In this document: positions 44,779 through 54,095 of the stretch, piece after piece
Layout of the letters: every line of letters begins with the position of its first letter
Position numbering within the stretch: the stretch's first letter is position 1
Assembly: GCA_900199505.1 (NCBI GenBank)
Contig: FZQV01000002.1
Location: forward strand, 124,001-188,000
Origin: Ruaniaceae bacterium KH17
GTDB taxonomy: Bacteria; Actinomycetota; Actinomycetes; Actinomycetales; Actinomycetaceae
Length of the DNA: 64,000 bases
Direction: 5' to 3'
The notes under the pieces: model-generated
Databases searched by the model: none
What the model was told of the DNA's origin: nothing
What the model saw: only the letters and a program-made list of their open reading frames with translations
Made by a program: the position numbers and the translations under genes

Positions 44779-45584
44779 TATTCACCTCCAAGGATGCTGC
44801 CGGAACCGGCGAAGTGCTTCTCGGGATCGGGCGACGAGTCCCGCAGGCTCCGGGTGTAGGGATGCTGGGGAGTGAGGATGACGTCGTCGGCCGAGCCGTG
44901 TTCGACGATCCTGCCGCGGTTCAGCACGATGATCTCGTCGCTAAAGTGCCGCGCCGTCGCGAGATCGTGCGTGATGTACAGGACGCCGAGGCCTTCTTCG
45001 CGCTGCAAGTCCGCCAAGAGGTTGAGCACCCCGAGTCGGATCGAGACATCCAGCATCGAGACGGGTTCGTCGGCGACGAGGAGGGTGGGCCGCGAGGCGA
45101 GCGCGCGGGCGATCGCGACACGTTGCCGCTGGCCACCGGAGAGCTCATGCGGGCGGCGATCGATCACATCGTTCGGCACGAGGCGGACGCGCTCGAGGAG
45201 CCTGCGAACCTCGGCATCAACCTGGTCCTTCGCGACGACGTGATCGAGCCGCAGCGGCCGCTCGATATGGTGCCGGATGGTGTGATAAGGGTTCAGCGAC
45301 GCAAACGGGTCCTGGAACACCATGCGCAGTTCCTGGCGGTATCTCCGCAGGCCCTTGCCGCTGTTGGGGATCGGGGCGCCATCGAGGAGGACCTCACCGG
45401 AGGTGGGCGTCTCGAGGTGGGTCAGGATCTTGGCGATCGTGGACTTGCCGCTACCGGACTGGCCCACGAGGCCGATCGTTTGGCCCGATTCGAGGTGGAA
45501 CGAGACGTCGTCGAGCGCCTTGATCTGGCCGGCGCCGCGGACGTTGTAAATCTTGGTGACGTTGTTGAAGTCGAGCGTGGTCAT
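44778..45584 (-). CDS. ABC transporter ATP-binding protein, DppF/OppF type
   Basis: A 268-residue ATPase with Walker A G-Q-S-G-S-G-K-S-T, signature L-S-G-G-Q-R-Q-R, Walker B L-L-V-A-D-E-P and H-D in I-T-H-D-L. The C-terminal H-P-Y-T-R-S-L region is typical of the peptide/oligosaccharide subfamily. ATG overlaps the preceding ATPase stop (ATGA). Confidence 0.94.
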   Translation of the reverse strand: MTTLDFNNVTKIYNVRGAGQIKALDDVSFHLESGQTIGLVGQSGSGKSTIAKILTHLETPTSGEVLLDGAPIPNSGKGLRRYRQELRMVFQDPFASLNPYHTIRHHIERPLRLDHVVAKDQVDAEVRRLLERVRLVPNDVIDRRPHELSGGQRQRVAIARALASRPTLLVADEPVSMLDVSIRLGVLNLLADLQREEGLGVLYITHDLATARHFSDEIIVLNRGRIVEHGSADDVILTPQHPYTRSLRDSSPDPEKHFAGSGSILGGE

Positions 45585-46408
45585 CGCGCCACGACTCCCT
45601 TCTCGCCGGTGAGGCGGGGGAAGGACGCGAGGAGCGTCTTCGTGTAATCGTTCGTGGGCTTCGTCCAGATCTGCTCGGCCGTACCGAGTTCGACGATCCT
45701 GCCCTCTTTCATGATTGCGATACGATCCGTGATCTCCAGCAGGAGCGGCAGATCATGGGTGATAAAGACGACCGTGAAGCCGAACTCCTCCCGGAGCGCC
45801 GAGATCTGGCGGAGAATCTCGCGCTGGACCAAGACATCGAGCGCCGTGGTGGGCTCGTCCATAATCATCAGCTGTGGGCGTAGCGCCAACGCCATGGCGA
45901 TCATGACGCGCTGCCGCATACCGCCGGAGAGTTCGTGGGGGTAAGAACGGCTGCGCTGGGCGCCCACCTTGACGATCTCGAGAAGCTCCGCCACTTCGGC
46001 ACGGCGCTGCTTTCTCGACATCTCCGGGCGGTGCACGATGAACACGTCGTCGAGCTGCTTGCCGACTTGGGCCACGGGGTTCAGTGCGTTCATTGCGCCC
46101 TGGAAGACCATCGAGATCTTGTCCCATCGGAAGTGCTGCATCTGCTCGGCATCGAGTGTGTTCACGTCGATGTCCGTGCCGGAGGCGTCATGGAAGATCA
46201 CCTCACCATTCGTGATCACCGCCGGCGGCTTCAGGAGCCGCTGAATGCCATACGCCAGGGTGGTCTTGCCGCAGCCGGACTCACCCGCGAGTCCGAGAAT
46301 CTCGCCGCGTCGCAGTTCGAGATTGACGTCGATCACGGCCCGCACGGGCGGGTCGACGTCGTAGACCACCGAAAAGTCTCGAACCGAAAGGAGGGTGTTG
46401 CTCGTCAT
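45581..46408 (-). CDS. ABC transporter ATP-binding protein, DppD/OppD type
   Basis: A 275-residue ATPase with Walker A G-E-S-G-C-G-K-T-T, signature L-S-G-G-M-R-Q-R and Walker B L-M-I-M-D-E-P. Start ATG 46408 gives the usual N terminus; the open frame upstream crosses the intercistronic hairpin at 46434-46459. It pairs with the next ATPase as a heterodimer. Confidence 0.94.
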   Translation of the reverse strand: MTSNTLLSVRDFSVVYDVDPPVRAVIDVNLELRRGEILGLAGESGCGKTTLAYGIQRLLKPPAVITNGEVIFHDASGTDIDVNTLDAEQMQHFRWDKISMVFQGAMNALNPVAQVGKQLDDVFIVHRPEMSRKQRRAEVAELLEIVKVGAQRSRSYPHELSGGMRQRVMIAMALALRPQLMIMDEPTTALDVLVQREILRQISALREEFGFTVVFITHDLPLLLEITDRIAIMKEGRIVELGTAEQIWTKPTNDYTKTLLASFPRLTGEKGVVAR

Positions 46409-46433
46409 CGAGTCATCGCTTTCCGAGAGTTGT

Positions 46434-46459
46434 GCGGGGGTGGGTTGCCCCACCCCCGC
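46434..46459 (-). terminator. Intercistronic hairpin after the binding-protein gene
   Basis: GCGGGGGTGGG (46434-46444) with CCCACCCCCGC (46449-46459), 11 perfect base pairs with a four-base loop. Hairpins here commonly stabilise the binding-protein mRNA and lower expression of downstream ABC genes. Confidence 0.7.
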
Positions 46460-46467
46460 GTCTGTGA

Positions 46468-48207
46468 CTACTTAACCTGCAGCTTCTGCAGGATCAAGAC
46501 GATGTTCGGCTGGGTGGGGTCGCCAGCCGCATACGGGTCGTTCTCGTCCGGCCAACCCACGTAGTTGCGGGTGTTGTACTGGGCGAGCAGCGGGTGCGCA
46601 CCCAGGGTAATCGCCGGGATGTCCTCGACATATGCGGTCTGGATGATCTCCAGCGCCGCCATGCGATCCTCGTCCGAGGATGCGTTGGCGTAGGCGTTCA
46701 GCGCATCAGTCACCTCGGGGTTGTCGTAGCGGCCGAAGTTAAAGGTCGCGTTGTCATCGACGATCCAGCGGGTGTCCATCGTGGAGGTGTAGAGACCGTA
46801 CGCGTTGTTCGTGGACTCCAGCCAGTGGATGATCGAGTCGAAGGTGCCGGTGGTCCGGGCCTCGTCCCATCCGCCCCAGTCCGGGGTGTCGATCTTGACC
46901 TCGACGCCGAGGATGTCCTTGGCCTCTTCGGCGATGAGTTGCTGCTGGGTGTTCCAATCGGACCATCCGGCGGGAACGGAGATCCGGAAGCTCACGGCGC
47001 CGCCAGATGGGTACTGCAGAACGTCGTTGCTGTCCCAGGTATAGCCGGCGTCGGTGAGAATCTCGCGAGCCTTGTCCTTGTCCACGGAGTAGTTCTCATC
47101 GGCGAACTGCGGGAGGATCTCGTCGGAGAGCAGATCGGCCAGGCCGGTCTTGTTCCAGATCGCCTCCGAGGCACCCTCGCGCGCAATCTGCACGTACGCT
47201 TCGCGATCGATCGTGTAGGCGAGTGCCTCACGGAAGGCGACGTCGTCGAACGGGGCCTGCTGCAGGTTCATGAACAGCGTGGCGGCACCACTCGTGGGGG
47301 CCACGAAGAAGTGGTTCTCAGGATCGGCGGCCAGGAAGCTGGTCTCGATCTGCGGCAGGAACGCCTGCGCCCAGTCGGCGTCACCGGAGACGAGTGCGGT
47401 GGTCAGAGCTGCGTTGTCACCGTAGGAGATGTAGTGCAACTCCGGCACAGCGAGTTCGCCGCCCCACCAGTTCTCGTTCGCCGTAAGCGTGACAGACTCC
47501 GTGGTCCAGTTAGTGAGCACGTACGGTCCGGTACCGATCGCCTGGCCCTCACCCGTGATCGGGTCCGTGCTCGGGTCCTCGATGTTCTCCCAGATGTGCT
47601 TCGGCGCGATCGGGGTGTGGAGGACGGAGGCCTGGCGTACGAACATGGACTGGCCGAACGTGATGGTCACCGCGTCGCCGTCAGTGTCGATGCTCTGGAT
47701 GTTGAACCCGGAAGCGTCGACGAGGCTTCCGTCGGTGTACATCCCGAAGGTGAAGACGATGTCGTCGGCGGTGAAGGCCTCGCCGTCGGACCAGGTCACG
47801 CCGGAGCGGGGGACCACGGTCAGCGCGGAGAAATCATCGTTCCACTCCACCGACTCGGCGAGCCACGGCGTGGTGCCGAGATCGCCGGTGGGGTTCACGA
47901 GGGCGAGGGGCTCGAAGATGACCATGCGGTAGCTGTACATCGAGGCCGAGGAATCGCCCAGGTACGGGTTGTTTGACTGGGTCGTGATAGCGCCGTCGGG
48001 CTTGGCGATGGTGAGCGCCACCGTGCCCTGGCCGCCGGAACCCTCGTCCGTTCCGCCGTCTGTTGCGCCATCGGTTGCTGCGCCGGTGGAGCCTCCTGGC
48101 TCCTCCGTGGAGCTATCGGAGCCGCATGCTGCGAGTCCAGTAGCAGTGAGTGCGAGAGCGGCAGCAAACGCTACGGCCTTTCGCGAAAATGGTTTTCTGA
48201 GCGACAT
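46468..48207 (-). CDS. Extracellular solute-binding lipoprotein, family 5 (peptide/oligosaccharide)
   Basis: A 579-residue lipoprotein. The signal peptide ends in T-G-L-A-A-C-G (lipidated Cys near residue 29), followed by a Ser/Gly/Thr/Asp-rich linker. The SBP family 5 fold shows W-L-A-E-S-V-E-W, G-T-G-P-Y-V-L and R-E-A-L-A-Y-T-I-D-R. Family 5 proteins bind peptides, nickel or, in several cases, oligosaccharides. The linked GH3 enzyme favours a beta-linked oligosaccharide. GAGGAG precedes the ATG. First gene of the operon. Confidence 0.92.
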   Translation of the reverse strand: MSLRKPFSRKAVAFAAALALTATGLAACGSDSSTEEPGGSTGAATDGATDGGTDEGSGGQGTVALTIAKPDGAITTQSNNPYLGDSSASMYSYRMVIFEPLALVNPTGDLGTTPWLAESVEWNDDFSALTVVPRSGVTWSDGEAFTADDIVFTFGMYTDGSLVDASGFNIQSIDTDGDAVTITFGQSMFVRQASVLHTPIAPKHIWENIEDPSTDPITGEGQAIGTGPYVLTNWTTESVTLTANENWWGGELAVPELHYISYGDNAALTTALVSGDADWAQAFLPQIETSFLAADPENHFFVAPTSGAATLFMNLQQAPFDDVAFREALAYTIDREAYVQIAREGASEAIWNKTGLADLLSDEILPQFADENYSVDKDKAREILTDAGYTWDSNDVLQYPSGGAVSFRISVPAGWSDWNTQQQLIAEEAKDILGVEVKIDTPDWGGWDEARTTGTFDSIIHWLESTNNAYGLYTSTMDTRWIVDDNATFNFGRYDNPEVTDALNAYANASSDEDRMAALEIIQTAYVEDIPAITLGAHPLLAQYNTRNYVGWPDENDPYAAGDPTQPNIVLILQKLQVK

Positions 48208-48256
48208 TGCCTCTCCTCTAGAGATTGTCCCCGGCACATCCGCGTGACGGTTGACA

Positions 48257-48285
48257 CAAGGTTACTTACTGGCAAGTAAGCTGTC
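48257..48285 (-). promoter_or_regulatory. Promoter of the ABC-GH3-TetR operon
   Basis: On the minus strand, -35 TAGACA (48280-48285), a 17-base spacer, and -10 TAACCT (48257-48262). This is the best sigma-A-like promoter in the window. The spacer is filled by a dyad operator. Confidence 0.7.
48263..48278 (-). promoter_or_regulatory. Dyad operator CTTACT-TGCC-AGTAAG
   Basis: A perfect palindrome with six-base arms lying wholly between -35 and -10. The size and the position are those of a TetR-family repressor site. The operon's own TetR product (39656-40354) is the natural candidate. Confidence 0.65.
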
Positions 48286-48331
48286 TACTGCCGTTATGAA
48301 ACTGATACGTTCGAGGCAACGCGGGCGGGTG

Positions 48332-49201
48332 CTACGCCGGGGTGAGGCGGCGGGCCTCTGAGATCCAGAAGGCGGCGAACAGCGAGATCTCCCACCACTC
48401 GAGTATGAGAATCATGTGCCCAGGCGCGACCCAGTGCGTAATCACACCCACGACGACGGCGCCCAGGGTCATCAGCCCGAAGATCACGCGGTAGCGATTC
48501 TGGTAGGCAAGCTGGTGTGAATCTGCTCCGATCTCCTCACCGATCGTGTTCGCCGAGAGCGCGGGCCAGGCGTGTGACCACACGGCGGCGGCCAGCGCCA
48601 TGATGAGGAAGATTGCCGCAACGCCGTGGATATGCGGTAGCGTCACGACGTCGGTCCGCGGCACCCAGAGTTGGTACATCGCGTACCCAAGGAATCCTGC
48701 GAGAGTAAGAAGCGTGCACGCCACGAACCCCACCGCCACTCTGGTTGCGCGGCCGCGATCCAGCTGCCGAACGATCCCCGCCATGTAGACGATGCACAGC
48801 ACTGTGACCAATGTGAGGCTGATCCGAAGTGACCACACATACTCGCTTGCGGTGACGCCGTCGGGAGAGAGGAGCTCACGGCCACGCAGATCATCGAGGA
48901 TGCCGTCCAGTCCGGTGGGCACGAGGGCCACGAACAGCGCGTAGAACGCCGCGCCCTTCAGGTTGTAGCGTTCCACCGGGTTCGAGCTTGGGTAGGCGAT
49001 CATGCATGCTGCGAGGGCGATGAGGACGCCCACAAAGACGTCGCGCACCGGTCCGCCGTAGAACGCGCTGATTGAACCCGGCAGATTGCGAGACTGGAAG
49101 GCGGAGCCGAAGCTCACGATAAGGAGGGCGCCCGGCAGGATCACCATGAGCCAGTGCAGCATCGAGTATGTGGGGCGGGAATCAGTGCTGATCTGGGACA
49201 T
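48332..49201 (-). CDS. Multi-pass membrane protein of unknown function
   Basis: A 289-residue protein with seven or so hydrophobic segments. The first third has G-S-I-S-A-F-Y-G-G-P-V-R-D-V-F-V-G-V-L, a pattern seen in uncharacterised bacterial membrane proteins. AAGGGAG (49207-49213) precedes the ATG and a TACTCT -10 box lies at 49222-49227. I cannot assign a function. Nothing links it to the neighbouring operons. Confidence 0.8.
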   Translation of the reverse strand: MSQISTDSRPTYSMLHWLMVILPGALLIVSFGSAFQSRNLPGSISAFYGGPVRDVFVGVLIALAACMIAYPSSNPVERYNLKGAAFYALFVALVPTGLDGILDDLRGRELLSPDGVTASEYVWSLRISLTLVTVLCIVYMAGIVRQLDRGRATRVAVGFVACTLLTLAGFLGYAMYQLWVPRTDVVTLPHIHGVAAIFLIMALAAAVWSHAWPALSANTIGEEIGADSHQLAYQNRYRVIFGLMTLGAVVVGVITHWVAPGHMILILEWWEISLFAAFWISEARRLTPA

Positions 49202-49221
49202 GGCGTCTCCCTTCTGTGCCA

Positions 49222-49227
49222 AGAGTA
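49222..49227 (-). promoter_or_regulatory. -10 box for the multi-pass membrane protein gene
   Basis: TACTCT on the minus strand, 20 bases before ATG 49201, leaving room for the Shine-Dalgarno. Confidence 0.45.
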
Positions 49228-49270
49228 GGCCCACCCCGTGTGTGACGTCCATCACCTTGCGTGGGGAACG

Positions 49271-49276
49271 TAGACT
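49271..49276 (+). promoter_or_regulatory. -10 box for leaderless RNase J gene
   Basis: TAGACT, six bases (gaggcc) before GTG 49283. Confidence 0.65.
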
Positions 49277-49282
49277 GAGGCC

Positions 49283-50959
49283 GTGAGCCATCCGCATCCT
49301 GATCTGACCAAACCGCCCGCACTCGCGAAGAACACCCTGCGCATCGTCCCGCTCGGCGGGCTCGGGGAGGTGGGCCGCAACATGACCGTCTTCGAGATCA
49401 ACGGCAAACTCCTCATCGTGGACGCCGGCGTGCTGTTCCCGGAGGACAACCACCCGGGCGTGGATCTGATCCTGCCGGACATCAACAACATCAAGGACCG
49501 GATGCAGGACGTGGTGGGCATCGTGCTCACGCACGGCCACGAGGACCACATTGGCGCGGTTCCGTATGTGTTGCGCATGCGCGAGGACATCCCGATCTAC
49601 GGTTCCGAGCTCTGCCTCGCCTTCGTGGAGGCGAAGCTCAAGGAGCACCGGATCAAGGCGAAGACGATCGTCGTGAAGGAGGGCGACGTCCAGAAGCTCG
49701 GCCCGTTCGAATGCGAGTTCGTGGCGGTGAACCACTCGATCCCGGACGCGCTCGCCGTATTCATCCGCACCGTGGCCGGCAACGTGCTGCACACCGGTGA
49801 CTTCAAGATGGACCAACTCCCGCTCGACGGCCGGATCACGGACCTGCGCGCCTTCGCCCGCCTCGGCGAGGAGGGTGTGGACCTGTTCATGACAGACTCC
49901 ACCAACGCCGAGGTCCCCGGCTTCACGACGCACGAGCGCGAGATCGGCCCCGTGTTGGACACGGTGTTCGGCCAGTCCCGCGGCAAGATCGTGGTGGCCT
50001 CGTTCGCCTCGCACGTGCACCGCATCCAGCAGGTGCTCGACGCCGCTGCCCGGCACGGCCGCAAGGTGGTCATGGTGGGCCGCTCGATGGTCCGCAACAT
50101 GGGCCTCGCCGCAGATCTCGGGTATCTGAATGTGCCCGACGGCGTTCTGGTGGACTTGAAGGCGGTGGCTTCCCTCCCAGACGATCGCCTCGTGCTGATC
50201 GCGACCGGTTCGCAAGGCGAGCCGATGGCTGCACTCTCACGCATCGCGAATCGCGATCACAAGGTCGAGGTGGGCCCCGGTGACACGGTCATCTTTGCCT
50301 CCTCGCTGATCCCCGGCAACGAGAACTCCGTGTTCCGCGTGATCAATGGCTTGATGCGGCTCGGCGCCCGCGTGGTGCACCAGGGCAATGCCAAGGTGCA
50401 TGTCTCCGGCCACGCCTCGGCTGGTGAGCTGCTCTACTGCTACAACATCGTGCGGCCCAAGAACGTGATGCCGGTGCACGGCGAGATCCGGCACCTCGTG
50501 GCGAACGGGGCGCTCGCGGTCCAGACCGGTGTGGATCCGGACCGGGTCATGCTCGCGGAGGACGGCGTCGTCGTCGATCTGTCCGAAGGCGTGGCCCGGA
50601 TCGTGGGCGCGGTTCCGTGCGGATACCTGTACGTGGACGGGTCCTCGGTGGGGGAGATTACGGACGCCGAACTGAAGGACCGCCTGATTCTTGCGGAGGA
50701 GGGCTTCATCTCCGTGTTCGCCGTGGTCGATTCCTCTTCCGGCGAGATCGTGGCCGGTCCGCATATCCAGGCCCGAGGCATGGCCGAAGACGAGTCCGTG
50801 TTCGATCAACTTGATCTGACCGGACCGCTCGCGGAAGCCGCCCGCGATTACCGTGACGCGCACCAGCTGGAGCAAGTGCTTCGCCGCGCGGTGGGGCAGT
50901 TCGCCTCCCGTAAGTTGCGCCGTCGGCCCATGATCATCCCGGTGGTCATCGAGACATAG
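49283..50959 (+). CDS. rnj: Ribonuclease J
   Basis: A 558-residue metallo-beta-lactamase/beta-CASP nuclease with endo- and 5'-3' exonuclease activity in RNA processing. The zinc motif T-H-G-H-E-D-H is near residue 82; H-T-G-D-F-K-M-D and T-D-S-T-N follow. The S-G-H-A-S beta-CASP motif and P-V-H-G-E are present. GTG start is fixed by the TAGACT box. Confidence 0.97.
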   Translation: MSHPHPDLTKPPALAKNTLRIVPLGGLGEVGRNMTVFEINGKLLIVDAGVLFPEDNHPGVDLILPDINNIKDRMQDVVGIVLTHGHEDHIGAVPYVLRMREDIPIYGSELCLAFVEAKLKEHRIKAKTIVVKEGDVQKLGPFECEFVAVNHSIPDALAVFIRTVAGNVLHTGDFKMDQLPLDGRITDLRAFARLGEEGVDLFMTDSTNAEVPGFTTHEREIGPVLDTVFGQSRGKIVVASFASHVHRIQQVLDAAARHGRKVVMVGRSMVRNMGLAADLGYLNVPDGVLVDLKAVASLPDDRLVLIATGSQGEPMAALSRIANRDHKVEVGPGDTVIFASSLIPGNENSVFRVINGLMRLGARVVHQGNAKVHVSGHASAGELLYCYNIVRPKNVMPVHGEIRHLVANGALAVQTGVDPDRVMLAEDGVVVDLSEGVARIVGAVPCGYLYVDGSSVGEITDAELKDRLILAEEGFISVFAVVDSSSGEIVAGPHIQARGMAEDESVFDQLDLTGPLAEAARDYRDAHQLEQVLRRAVGQFASRKLRRRPMIIPVVIET

Positions 50960-51002
50960 GTCTGTGCGGCGCGGCGTTGCAACGATTTCGTGTGGCACCC
51001 GG

Positions 51003-51008
51003 TACTCT
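51003..51008 (+). promoter_or_regulatory. -10 box before ftsK
   Basis: TACTCT, ten bases before ATG 51019; the transcript would have at most a few untranslated bases. Confidence 0.5.
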
Positions 51009-51018
51009 GGGGCCACTT

Positions 51019-53523
51019 ATGGCTAACCGTACGACTTCCCCCGCACGGCAGGCCCCGCGGGCGAGCGCGTCACGTGAGGGCCGTACTTCCCAGCGCTCAG
51101 AAGGGAGGAAGGCCGTGGCCAGTACCGCGTCGAAGCAGCCCAAGAAGTCTCCTGCGCCGGAACCAAAGCCCGCGCGGCATGACGGGATCGCGTTCCTCCT
51201 GATTGCCATCGCGATCGTGGTGGCGATCCGCGAATGGTTCGGGCTCTCGGGCCTCGCCGGAGAAGTGATCCACCACGCCGTCGCCGGCGCATTCGGCGTC
51301 CTCGGCGTGATCGTCCCCGTGGTGCTCGTGATCGTTGCAATCAGGCTCTTCGCGAAGCCCGCCGAGAACCGCGTTAACAACCGCGTGTGGCTCGGTTTCC
51401 TGATGCTGCTTGGCGCGATAGCCGGCATCATTCACATCGCACAGGGCGCCCCGGGTCCCTTTGATGACATCGCCGCGGTCGAGGCCGCTGGCGGCGTAAT
51501 CGGGTGGGCGCTCGGTGCCCCCCTCGCTCTTCTGTTCACGGAGTACGCCGCGATTCCGCTCCTGGTACTGCTCGGCTTGCTCTCGATCCTGACGATCACT
51601 TCCACTCCCGTGGCCTCACTTCCCGAGAAGTTCCGCAAGATTCTCCCCAAGCGCGAGGCCGACGACGTCGATGACGAGTTCGAGGGCGCCGCACCCAAGA
51701 AGCGCCGCGGCCTGGGCTGGGGCCGCAAGTCCAGCGACGAAACCCAGGTTTTCTCCGAGCCCTACGACTCGGCCGTGTTGCACGAACCGGACCCGAGTGC
51801 CCACACCGAACTGATATCCTCCTCGCGCACCCGCGTGCTCCCAACCGAGCCGTACGACGTCGAGCAGGACGAGAAGAAAGCCAGCAAGAAGAAGGCCGAG
51901 CCGGAACTCACCGCGCCGCCCACGGTGGCGCTGCCCGCGCGCGCCGAGCAGTTGGAGCTCGACCCGAGCATCGTCTACGAGCTGCCCGGTGACAAGCTGC
52001 TTGCGCAGGGACCGCCGCACAAGGTGCGTTCCGCCGTCAACGAGCGTGTGCTCGAGGCGCTCACGCGAACCTTCCAAGAGTTCGAGATCCCGGCCACCGT
52101 GACCGGATTCTCGCGTGGTCCCACGGTCACCCGGTACGAGGTGGAGGTGGGCCGTGGCACCAAAGTAGAGCGCGTCATGGCTCTGGAGAAGAACATTGCC
52201 TACGCCGTCGCCAGCGCGGACGTGCGCATCCTCGCGCCGATCCCCGGAAAGTCCGCGATCGGCATCGAGATCCCCAACGCGGATCGCGAAACCGTGGCGC
52301 TCGGAGACGTGCTGCGCTCCGATGCCGCCCGCCGCACACACCACCCCCTCGTCGTCGGTGTGGGGAAGGACGTTGAGGGCGGTTACGTGATCGCCAACCT
52401 CGCGAAGATGCCGCACCTGCTCGTGGCCGGTGCCACCGGCTCCGGTAAGTCCTCGTTCGTGAACTCGATGATCACCTCGATCCTGATGCGCTCCACCCCC
52501 GAAGAGGTGCGCATGGTGCTCGTGGACCCGAAGCGCGTGGAGCTCACCAACTATGAGGGCATCCCGCACCTGATCACCCCCATCATCACCAACCCCAAGA
52601 AGGCCGCAGAGGCCCTCGAATGGGTGGTTCGCGAAATGGACATGCGCTACGACGATCTCGCCCACTTCGGCTTCAAGCACGTGGACGATTTCAACGCGGC
52701 TGTGCGCGCTGGCAAGGTCACCGCGCCCCCGGGATCCGAGCGCAAGATCGCCACCTACCCGTACCTCCTCGTGATCGTGGACGAGCTCGCGGACCTGATG
52801 ATGGTGGCCCCGCGTGATGTGGAGGCCTCGATCCAGCGCATCACGCAGCTTGCTCGCGCCGCCGGCATCCACCTGGTGCTCGCCACCCAGCGTCCCTCCG
52901 TGGACGTGGTGACCGGTCTGATCAAGGCGAACGTGCCCTCCCGGCTGGCGTTTGCGACGTCGTCTCTCGCGGACTCGCGTGTGATTCTCGATTCGCCCGG
53001 CGCCGAGAAGCTTGTGGGCCAGGGTGACGCGCTGTTCCACCCGAGCGGTAAAGCGAAGCCAATGCGCGTGCAGGGCGCCTGGGTCACCGAGAAGGAGATC
53101 CAGGAGATCGTTGCGCACGTCAAGGAGCAGATGAAGCCCATCTACCGCGAAGACGTGGCCGTGGTGGCCCCGAAGAAGCAGGTGGATGATGACATCGGCG
53201 ACGATCTCGATCTGCTGCTACAGGCCGCCGAGCTCGTGGTCACCACGAACTTCGGCTCTACCTCGATGCTTCAGCGTAAGCTTCGGGTAGGCTTCGCGAA
53301 GGCCGGGCGGCTCATGGATCTGCTCGAGTCCCGCGAGATTGTCGGCCCCTCCGAGGGGTCGAAGGCCCGCGAGGTGCTGGTGCGGCCGGACGATCTTCCG
53401 GCAACGCTCGCGATGCTTCGCGGTGAGGATCCGCCGGAGGAGTACTTCGATAATGCCGACGGCGCCAGCAACAGTGATGATGACGAGGATGGCGAGGACG
53501 CATGGGAGCTGACCGGCAGGTAA
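51019..53523 (+). CDS. ftsK: DNA translocase FtsK/SpoIIIE
   Basis: An 834-residue septal DNA pump. A basic N-terminal tail precedes about four membrane helices (residues 55-200), followed by a charged linker. The motor has Walker A G-A-T-G-S-G-K-S (about 469) and Walker B L-L-V-I-V-D-E-L-A-D-L. The C-terminal gamma winged helix (S-T-S-M-L-Q-R-K-L-R-V-G-F-A-K-A) reads DNA orientation. The end overlaps pgsA by 22 bases. Confidence 0.97.
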   Translation: MANRTTSPARQAPRASASREGRTSQRSEGRKAVASTASKQPKKSPAPEPKPARHDGIAFLLIAIAIVVAIREWFGLSGLAGEVIHHAVAGAFGVLGVIVPVVLVIVAIRLFAKPAENRVNNRVWLGFLMLLGAIAGIIHIAQGAPGPFDDIAAVEAAGGVIGWALGAPLALLFTEYAAIPLLVLLGLLSILTITSTPVASLPEKFRKILPKREADDVDDEFEGAAPKKRRGLGWGRKSSDETQVFSEPYDSAVLHEPDPSAHTELISSSRTRVLPTEPYDVEQDEKKASKKKAEPELTAPPTVALPARAEQLELDPSIVYELPGDKLLAQGPPHKVRSAVNERVLEALTRTFQEFEIPATVTGFSRGPTVTRYEVEVGRGTKVERVMALEKNIAYAVASADVRILAPIPGKSAIGIEIPNADRETVALGDVLRSDAARRTHHPLVVGVGKDVEGGYVIANLAKMPHLLVAGATGSGKSSFVNSMITSILMRSTPEEVRMVLVDPKRVELTNYEGIPHLITPIITNPKKAAEALEWVVREMDMRYDDLAHFGFKHVDDFNAAVRAGKVTAPPGSERKIATYPYLLVIVDELADLMMVAPRDVEASIQRITQLARAAGIHLVLATQRPSVDVVTGLIKANVPSRLAFATSSLADSRVILDSPGAEKLVGQGDALFHPSGKAKPMRVQGAWVTEKEIQEIVAHVKEQMKPIYREDVAVVAPKKQVDDDIGDDLDLLLQAAELVVTTNFGSTSMLQRKLRVGFAKAGRLMDLLESREIVGPSEGSKAREVLVRPDDLPATLAMLRGEDPPEEYFDNADGASNSDDDEDGEDAWELTGR

Positions 53524-54095
53524 CTGCGCCGCTGTGGAACATCGCGAATGTGCTCACGATGATCCGCCTCGTGCTCGTGCCCGTGTTCATTTGGGCGTTC
53601 CTGCAAGGGACGCCTGGCTGGCGAGTCACGGCGACCATCATCTTCCTCGTTGCGGCGATCACTGACCACTTCGATGGCAGTCTTGCCCGCTCTCGCAACC
53701 TCATCACGAACTTCGGCAAGATCGCGGACCCGATCGCGGATAAGGCCCTGGTGATGTCCGCGCTGATCCTGCTGGCGTGGGACGGTGCCATGCCGTGGTG
53801 GGTCACGATCGTGATCATCATCCGCGAACTCGGCATTACGCTCTTGCGCTTCGTGATGCTACGCCGCTCGGTGATGGCCGCCTCGAAGGGTGGCAAGCTG
53901 AAGACCGTGCTCCAGATGATCTTCATTGTGGGCCTGCTCATGCCATGGAACGTGATTTTCCCCGATGGCCTCAGCAGCTTCTTGCACGGATTCAGCATCG
54001 TGGTGATGTACCTCGCGCTCGCCGTGACCGTGCTCAGCGGCATCCAATACTGCGTGGACGCCTGGAAGATCGCGCGTGGCCAGTCCGACAGCTGA
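53502..54095 (+). CDS. pgsA: CDP-diacylglycerol-glycerol-3-phosphate 3-phosphatidyltransferase
   Basis: A 197-residue membrane enzyme of the CDP-alcohol phosphatidyltransferase family. The active-site motif D-x2-D-G-x2-A-R-x8-G-x3-D-x3-D appears as D-H-F-D-G-S-L-A-R ... G-K-I-A-D-P-I-A-D. Four to five helices. ATG 53502 lies inside the end of ftsK; no later start preserves the N-I-A-N-V-L-T-M-I-R-L first helix. Overlaps cinA by 20 bases. Confidence 0.94.
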   Translation: MGADRQVTAPLWNIANVLTMIRLVLVPVFIWAFLQGTPGWRVTATIIFLVAAITDHFDGSLARSRNLITNFGKIADPIADKALVMSALILLAWDGAMPWWVTIVIIIRELGITLLRFVMLRRSVMAASKGGKLKTVLQMIFIVGLLMPWNVIFPDGLSSFLHGFSIVVMYLALAVTVLSGIQYCVDAWKIARGQSDS

